Assembly: GCF_024346715.1 (NCBI RefSeq)
Contig: NZ_AP024852.1
Span: 248,001-312,000, forward strand
Reading direction: 5' to 3'
Length of the DNA stretch: 64,000 nt
DNA from: Photobacterium swingsii
GTDB lineage: Bacteria > Pseudomonadota > Gammaproteobacteria > Enterobacterales > Vibrionaceae
In this document: in pieces, positions 58,873-64,000 of the stretch
Position numbering within the stretch: the stretch's first letter is position 1
Layout: the number at the start of each line of letters is the position of its first letter
The notes under the pieces: model-generated
Told to the model about the DNA's origin: nothing
The model's input: only the letters and a program-made list of their open reading frames with translations
The model's database searches: none
Made by a program: the position numbers and the translations under genes

Positions 58873-61547
58873 AAGGCTGCTCCTAATACGACCAAGGTGA
58901 CGATGCCGAGTGCATCACGGAGTGTTTGGCGAAGCTGTGAAGCGGTCGAATCATCTTCACTAGGTACATAAACGGTGTCGCCAGGACGTAATAATGGCAA
59001 AGGGTATTGACCGGGGTTTTTGACATAGCCTCGTAAATCAAATGTCTGAGCTTGATCGCCGCAACATGAGGTATTCACTATCATGATGCGTTCGATATAA
59101 GCGGTATCTTTTGGGCCGCCAGCTTCGGCTAATAGATCTAAGATATTCATTTGATTATTAAAGGCATACCGACCTGGTTTATTGACGGAACCCATCAAAC
59201 GAACCACCCGTTCTGCGGGTTTATCTAGCCAGTTACCTTGTTCTTTAGGGACATAGATGACATCACCAGGTACCACACGAGGCAGTAATGTTTCATCGCC
59301 AGTTTCAAAATACAGCGAGAGATTCAGTTTGGTGACTTTACTGGTGTTGCCACTACGGTGACTGATGCGGATCTGCCGCAGATCCGCTTCACCGTTAGGA
59401 CCATCAGCTGCAGAAAGAATATCAAGAAAGCCTAATTCACGATTGAAGGCGTAGCGTCCAGGTGCACCTACTTGGCCAAAGACGTAAATTGAGTCATCAG
59501 CAGATTGGCGAATCCAACTTGATTTATTATCAGTTGGATCATGGGGTAACTCGTCAATCACTATGGTATCGCCTGCAGTTAGTCGAGGAAGCCCTGCAAA
59601 GCTGCCCCCTTCGGTAATGAAATTATCGAGGTCGAAATACAGGACATTTTCTTGTGACTGGCGATTTTCTTTAATAATACGAATGTTAGTAATGTTTGCT
59701 TCTTTAGTGGGGCCGCCAGCTAATGCCAAAATATCCAGAAAGGTCATGCTGTCATTCCAATTAAAGCGTCCGGCGGCTTTAACGGCTCCCATCACTTTTA
59801 CCGCTTGAGTATCGGCAATCGCATCGACTTGGGGGAGAAAAATGACATCGCCAGCGACTACTTTTGGGAGCAGCGCTTCATTACCTGTCTGAAAGTAACG
59901 TGCTAAGTTAAAGCGGCTGACCTTGGTGGTTTTGCCATCACGATGGGTGATCAAGACTTCTTGAATATCGGCTTCACCTGTCGGGCCATCGGCTGCAGAA
60001 AGAATATCGAGAAATCCTTGGTCGTTGTTGAAGGCATATCGCCCTGGGGCACCGACTTGGCCGAAGATATAGATAGAGTCTTGTGCTGATTGACGTAACC
60101 AACTGGCTTTATTATCACTAGGGTCGTGTGGGAGTTCATCGAAGATTATGGTATCGCCGGCTTGGAGCTGAGGTAGCTGGCTATTTGGTTTGTTTTTTTT
60201 GGTGAAATCTTCGAAGTTGAAGGTGGTAATTCTGGCTTCATCGGCGGTTGCGTTCTCTCGCACAATTCGAATATTTGAGAGGTTCGTTTGTTGTTTTGGC
60301 CCGCCAGCATGCGCGAGTAAATCCATGAAGCTCATGGTGTCATTCCATTCAAAACGGCCAGGATTGTTGACGGCCCCGATGATTTTGATGGCCCTATCAT
60401 TGGTCACTTTAAGCCAAGATTTTTCATTAAAATCAATTTTCTCGGGAATGAAAATGACATCACCCGGCATCATTTTCGGTAGAGAGTATTGATCGGGTGC
60501 TTGGGTGTATTTAACCAAGTTAATAGCGATAGCGGGTTTGGTGTTACTCAATAATTTTATTTGGGTTGTATCAGCAAAGCGGGTTGGCCCGCCTGCGTTG
60601 GCGAGTACATCGATAAACCCTGTCCCCGCACTGCTTTCATAGGCGCCTGGCGCTTGCACTTCACCCATGACATAGACGGTGCGTGAAGTAGTATTAATAT
60701 CTTCCACTTCTATCGGTGCAAAAATGGTTGTACCGGGTTTGACGGGGGGGAGGTTTGAGTCATCACCGCTGTCTAAATAGGCTTTTAAGTCAAACTGATA
60801 AGGGATGTTATCGGTGATTACTCGGATCTTGGTTACATCGGCATAGCGGGTTACCCCATCGGCGCGCATAATGGCATCAACCACTGTCATATCGGGTTTA
60901 TAGCTGAATGTACCCGGGTTGCGGAGTTCACCAAAAATCGTGAGCCCTTGCGCTTCATCGGCATCGCCTCCTTCACGTAAAGAGGCAGCATCAAAGTTTA
61001 CTTCGATGTTGCCAAGTAAAGGTGAGGTGGGGACGAAAATCGTGTCACCTCCTTTTAGCGCGGGTAGTGGCTGTGCTTGTTTGCCATCAAGGTAGGCCTT
61101 ATAGTCAAACACGACGGAATTATCGCCGCGGATCAGTTTGAATTGGTCAAGCTGCGCACCTGGCCTCGCCCCGCCAGCGGCCGCAAGTGCCATTTGGATA
61201 TTACTGTCTGGCTTTAATGACACCATTCCTGGTTTTTCAACGTAGCCAAGGACTTTTACTCGTAATAGCTGCTCCATGATCCGTAGTTCAAACTCATCTA
61301 AATTACGGTAGATCACTTGAAGGCGTTGTCTGATCTTTTGCTCAGCTTGTTGAACGGTTAAGCCTGCGACAGCGATAAGCCCCACTTCAGGCAGTAAAAG
61401 TTGCCCTTGATCGTCGATAGTAAAGGGGGCATCAAAATCACTTTCACCTGGTAGTTGAAGGTATACACGATCCCCTGAGGTCAAGGTGGTTGCTTGCACG
61501 CTAGCAAAAGGGAATACGAGCAATACGATCAACAGCAGGATTCTCAT
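58869..61547 (-). CDS. sypC: Multi-SLBB polysaccharide export protein (SypC/OtnA-like)
   Basis: 892-residue periplasmic/outer-membrane exporter of the Wza/OPX group. A signal peptide (about 1-20, no lipobox), then a poly-export domain (about 22-95, GDRVYLQLPGESDF), then about eight SLBB domains with recurring GxVxxPGRYAF and LDILxxAGGP. A C-terminal hydrophobic segment ends LGIVTLVVLGAAL. Typical OPX proteins have two to four SLBB domains; the extra ones come partly from an internal duplication. Size recalls V. cholerae O139 OtnA/WbfF. The ATG overlaps the OmpA-like gene stop as ATGA. Confidence 0.85.
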   Translation of the reverse strand: MRILLLIVLLVFPFASVQATTLTSGDRVYLQLPGESDFDAPFTIDDQGQLLLPEVGLIAVAGLTVQQAEQKIRQRLQVIYRNLDEFELRIMEQLLRVKVLGYVEKPGMVSLKPDSNIQMALAAAGGARPGAQLDQFKLIRGDNSVVFDYKAYLDGKQAQPLPALKGGDTIFVPTSPLLGNIEVNFDAASLREGGDADEAQGLTIFGELRNPGTFSYKPDMTVVDAIMRADGVTRYADVTKIRVITDNIPYQFDLKAYLDSGDDSNLPPVKPGTTIFAPIEVEDINTTSRTVYVMGEVQAPGAYESSAGTGFIDVLANAGGPTRFADTTQIKLLSNTKPAIAINLVKYTQAPDQYSLPKMMPGDVIFIPEKIDFNEKSWLKVTNDRAIKIIGAVNNPGRFEWNDTMSFMDLLAHAGGPKQQTNLSNIRIVRENATADEARITTFNFEDFTKKNKPNSQLPQLQAGDTIIFDELPHDPSDNKASWLRQSAQDSIYIFGQVGAPGRYAFNNDQGFLDILSAADGPTGEADIQEVLITHRDGKTTKVSRFNLARYFQTGNEALLPKVVAGDVIFLPQVDAIADTQAVKVMGAVKAAGRFNWNDSMTFLDILALAGGPTKEANITNIRIIKENRQSQENVLYFDLDNFITEGGSFAGLPRLTAGDTIVIDELPHDPTDNKSSWIRQSADDSIYVFGQVGAPGRYAFNRELGFLDILSAADGPNGEADLRQIRISHRSGNTSKVTKLNLSLYFETGDETLLPRVVPGDVIYVPKEQGNWLDKPAERVVRLMGSVNKPGRYAFNNQMNILDLLAEAGGPKDTAYIERIMIVNTSCCGDQAQTFDLRGYVKNPGQYPLPLLRPGDTVYVPSEDDSTASQLRQTLRDALGIVTLVVLGAAL

Positions 61548-62323
61548 AATGACTCCCTCACTGCATGCCAATCCTGTAGTGAGTAAACACGGTGCTGCGA
61601 GCGAGTGTGATGCTCGACTAAAACCACAGCTTCCACTTTGCGGTTACTCAAACGTTCAGTTCTCGATGCTGGGTCTTCAAAGGATACTCTTTCTCCTGCA
61701 CTGAAGATGGCGATTTGTTTGGGTTCAACCCCTTGTTCAATTAAGAAGCGTTTGACGGTATCAGCACGTCGCATACCAAGGTCGTCGTTATAAGATTCTG
61801 TACCAAGTGTGTCAGTGAACCCTGTTAGCTGAAGGTGCCAATGGTTCTGACGCTTGAGTATTGAGGCTGCGCGACGCAGTGCTTGTTGGTAGTCGGGTAG
61901 TAGCTGAGTGCGGTTAAAAGCGAACTGGTTGTCTATCTTCATTAAGACTAAGAATTTATCGCGCAACTCCACTTCAGAATAATGTGGGTTTAAACATAAG
62001 GTGTGGTATTCCAACCAATCCATTTGTTGTTGGATTTTGGCAAATTGCGTTTGATATTGCAGAAGAGTGATATCAGCATCGTCATCAAAACCTGCTTTTG
62101 CTTCTTGGCGTGCTTTGCTATAGAGATTCTCTAACGTTTGATATTGGCCGGGAAGACACGATTTGGCTCCGCGTGTTGCGAGGATCTGTAACTCAAAGTC
62201 ATGATGCTCAAGTTCATGCCATTGATCGGTTTTTGGTGGCGAATAAGGGTTATCCCCAGCGGCTGGCCAGCTTGAGCACCCATTGAGGATGAGGGCGATC
62301 ATAACGAAAGATAATCTGATCAT
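61544..62323 (-). CDS. sypB: OmpA-family lipoprotein (SypB-like)
   Basis: 259-residue outer-membrane lipoprotein. Lipobox LNGC gives Cys16, with Ser following, consistent with outer-membrane sorting. A helical N-terminal part (about 30-140) precedes an OmpA C-terminal peptidoglycan-binding domain (about 145-235) with LTGFTDTLGTESYNDDLGMRRADTV split over its core and NRKVEAVV. It lies between the STAS and OPX genes, as sypB does. It ends with overlap into sypC. Confidence 0.8.
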   Translation of the reverse strand: MIRLSFVMIALILNGCSSWPAAGDNPYSPPKTDQWHELEHHDFELQILATRGAKSCLPGQYQTLENLYSKARQEAKAGFDDDADITLLQYQTQFAKIQQQMDWLEYHTLCLNPHYSEVELRDKFLVLMKIDNQFAFNRTQLLPDYQQALRRAASILKRQNHWHLQLTGFTDTLGTESYNDDLGMRRADTVKRFLIEQGVEPKQIAIFSAGERVSFEDPASRTERLSNRKVEAVVLVEHHTRSQHRVYSLQDWHAVRESL

Positions 62324-62324
62324 A

Positions 62325-62636
62325 CTAATGCAGCTCCGCAGTGGTGATCAGCGGGATCACCTTGTCAATCCGTAACATTACTATCAGCTGGCGAGGTTGG
62401 CCGTTCACGTTAAGTAGGCGTAACGCTTTGCCGCGGCTTTTCAACCGTTTGTATAAGAAAACAATGGCACCAATTCCACAGGAGTCAATAAATTGTACCT
62501 TGGTCATATCAATAATAAGTTCAGATAACTCGGTTTTACTTAGAGTCTCTAACTGGTCTTCCATCTGCTTGGCAACATGCGCATCGAATTCATCCTGCAG
62601 AGAAAGTGCGATTACTGATTCAGTCATACTTGGCAT
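62325..62636 (-). CDS. sypA: STAS-domain anti-sigma-antagonist-like protein (SypA-like)
   Basis: 103-residue single STAS domain, like SpoIIAA, RsbV and V. fischeri SypA. The conserved phosphorylation site is visible as Asp51-Ser52-Cys-Gly (FIDSCGIG), with Ser52 aligned to SpoIIAA Ser58 and RsbV Ser56. GAGG lies five bases before the ATG. First gene of the run, one base from the sypB-like gene. By analogy its phosphorylation state, set by the SypE-like protein, would gate polysaccharide production. Confidence 0.85.
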   Translation of the reverse strand: MPSMTESVIALSLQDEFDAHVAKQMEDQLETLSKTELSELIIDMTKVQFIDSCGIGAIVFLYKRLKSRGKALRLLNVNGQPRQLIVMLRIDKVIPLITTAELH

Positions 62637-62751
62637 ATTAACCTCGTTTTAATGCCATCAGCATCGTCATACGTTGAGATGGCTTACTTATGGTATTGAG
62701 AGGAACAGCATGCTTGGATTATTACTGTTCCGTTAGGGGTAATAAGGTCTA

Positions 62752-62768
62752 TACAAGCTGTATGCCAA
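62752..62768 (-). promoter_or_regulatory. Sigma-54-like -24/-12 promoter before sypA
   Basis: On the minus strand TTGGCATACAGCTTGTA keeps the TGGCA -24 block and TTG of the -12 block at correct spacing; the final C of TTGC is T. A start near 62741 would give about 105 bases of leader. syp promoters in V. fischeri are sigma-54 dependent. Confidence 0.5.
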
Positions 62769-62817
62769 ATTGTTGGGTGAAGGTGATAATTAGGAGGGGA
62801 TGTCGTGGCTATAGTGA

Positions 62818-64000
62818 TTATTGGCCGCGTTTGGTTACCATTACCAAAATGGTTTTTAAGATGATGAAGGTGTCCATTTTTAGCCATTGCCATGGTGAAC
62901 CGAGTGCAGCAGCATAAGCATGATCCCAAGCTATTTTGGCTTTTACATCGTCAAGGCAGCGATCATAACCTTGGCTTACTTGCGCTAACCCAGTGATCCC
63001 TGGACGTAAACCCGCGGTGCGTTCTAAGTAGAATGGCAATGCATTTTGCAAATCGCCACAAAGTTGTGGTCGTTCTGGGCGTGGGCCGATCAGTGCCATA
63101 TCGCCTTTAATGACATTAATAAATTGAGGCAGTTCATCTAATCGCGTAACGCGTAGAAACCGGCCAATACGAGTGATTCTAGGATCATTTTGCTGTGCCC
63201 ATACAGCCCCTGAATCTTGTTCGGCATTGTGGGTCATAGTGCGGAATTTAATGACTTCAAATAAATCTGTGTGTTGCTCTGTGATTTGACCAACCCGCAG
63301 TTGGCGATAGAAAACAGGGCCTTTTGAGTCGAGTTTAATGAGCAGTGCGATCACTGGCCAAAGCGGCAAAGTAAGTACCAACCCCATTACACTTAATATG
63401 AGATCACTAAGGCGCTTACAGCATTGTGTCGAGCGTGCTTGGTAGTCGTAAAGCGGCGGTAAATGGCGCCAGCCTTGCTTAAATTGACCATTGAGATAAC
63501 GCACCATGCCAAACAGTGACGAGTAATAGCCTCCTACCAAATAATGCCATTTGTTTAAGTACTTTTGATTAACCCCTAAGGCGGGGAGTAGTGCGAGGAA
63601 GTAGGCGCTGAGTTGACCAATAACAAGTAGGCTTGCTAATAACGAGCCTTGGATAGCGAGTACACTGGTTGCAAGAAGATAGCCAACTAAAATGAAAGGC
63701 ATAATAGTGCGAAGTCCTTTACCTGAACCAAATAGCCATCCCAACTTTTTTTGTTTTGGCGAAAATAAGAATCGACAGCGTATCAGTTGTTGCAAATTGC
63801 CCGCCCCAATACGTTGGCGGCGCTGGTGGTTTTGCTGGCCTGTTGACGGTGAAATTTCTACGCTATTTATGTCTTGATTGAGAAGAACGTTGTAGCCTTG
63901 TTTAATCACCATCATAGGTAACATGAAGTCATCATTAATGGTGTCTTCTGGTAAGGGCGTAAACAGGGAGGCGCGCATAATATAAAAAGCACCATTACCT
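62818..64000 (-). CDS. GT2 glycosyltransferase-polyprenyl-phosphate sugar transferase fusion (partial)
   Basis: At least 393 residues, open at the right edge; the apparent ATG at 63978 is internal because the frame continues upstream as GNGAFYI, a GT2 landmark. The visible N-terminal part is the end of a processive-type GT2: EDTINDDF acid motif, Q-x2-QRRQR, then hydrophobic helices. From about residue 190 a bacterial sugar transferase follows, with KRLSDLILSVMGLVLTLP membrane hairpin, KFRTM, TRLDELPQ and GPRPERP, and GITGLAQV. This is the class that loads the first sugar onto undecaprenyl phosphate. V. fischeri has adjacent separate sypQ (GT2) and sypR (sugar transferase). Confidence 0.85.
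   Translation of the reverse strand, partial: GNGAFYIMRASLFTPLPEDTINDDFMLPMMVIKQGYNVLLNQDINSVEISPSTGQQNHQRRQRIGAGNLQQLIRCRFLFSPKQKKLGWLFGSGKGLRTIMPFILVGYLLATSVLAIQGSLLASLLVIGQLSAYFLALLPALGVNQKYLNKWHYLVGGYYSSLFGMVRYLNGQFKQGWRHLPPLYDYQARSTQCCKRLSDLILSVMGLVLTLPLWPVIALLIKLDSKGPVFYRQLRVGQITEQHTDLFEVIKFRTMTHNAEQDSGAVWAQQNDPRITRIGRFLRVTRLDELPQFINVIKGDMALIGPRPERPQLCGDLQNALPFYLERTAGLRPGITGLAQVSQGYDRCLDDVKAKIAWDHAYAAALGSPWQWLKMDTFIILKTILVMVTKRGQ

Noticed and set aside
63978-63978. ATG as start of the sugar transferase gene
   Set aside because: The frame continues upstream with GT2-type residues GNGAFYI to the window edge, so this Met is internal.

Overview
The window reads as a chromosomal backbone segment of a marine gammaproteobacterium of the Vibrionaceae (Vibrio/Photobacterium/Grimontia-like). 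This rests on gene order: pilMNOPQ-aroKB-damX-dam-rpe-gph-trpS, pabA-astCAD-crp, the kefGB-yheV-slyD-slyX-fkpA-yheO-tusDCB block, and str, S10, spc and alpha ribosomal operons in the classical order. Genus and species are inference only. I see no rRNA, tRNA, insertion sequence, prophage or CRISPR array.

Layout. 1-11.3 kb, + strand: type IV pilus assembly platform and secretin, then shikimate genes, DamX, Dam methylase, Rpe, Gph and TrpS. 11.4-13.8 kb: a class-I glutamine amidotransferase hydrolase, ridA with an attenuator-like leader, and pabA. 14.2-19.1 kb: arginine succinyltransferase pathway genes astC, astA, astD and a DUF1338 protein. 19.6-28 kb: crp and divergent osmC-family gene, prkB-yheU-yheT behind a MocR regulator, a divergent LysE exporter, and the ABC-F gene yheS. 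28.3-36 kb: KefG/KefB potassium efflux, SlyD, SlyX, a WD40 lipoprotein, FkpA, YheO and the TusDCB sulfur relay. 36.1-41.6 kb: str operon (rpsL, rpsG, fusA, tuf), then bfd and bfr. 42-55.6 kb: S10, spc and alpha operons with recognisable S7, S8 and S4 feedback sites.

55.7-64 kb is the accessory part. A GT4 glycosyltransferase is followed, on the opposite strand, by a polysaccharide locus. Its order is STAS protein, OmpA-like lipoprotein, multi-SLBB export protein, ParA/CpsD-like ATPase, and a three-domain RsbW-REC-PP2C regulator. This order and these architectures match sypA-sypB-sypC-sypD-sypE of Vibrio fischeri, a partner-switching-controlled biofilm polysaccharide system. Upstream, and running off the window, is a protein that fuses a GT2 glycosyltransferase to an undecaprenyl-phosphate sugar transferase, like a fused SypQ-SypR. 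A sigma-54-like -24/-12 element precedes the STAS gene. No sypF or sypG homologue lies beside the regulator in this window, so the module looks rearranged relative to the described locus. This is the most interesting part of the window.
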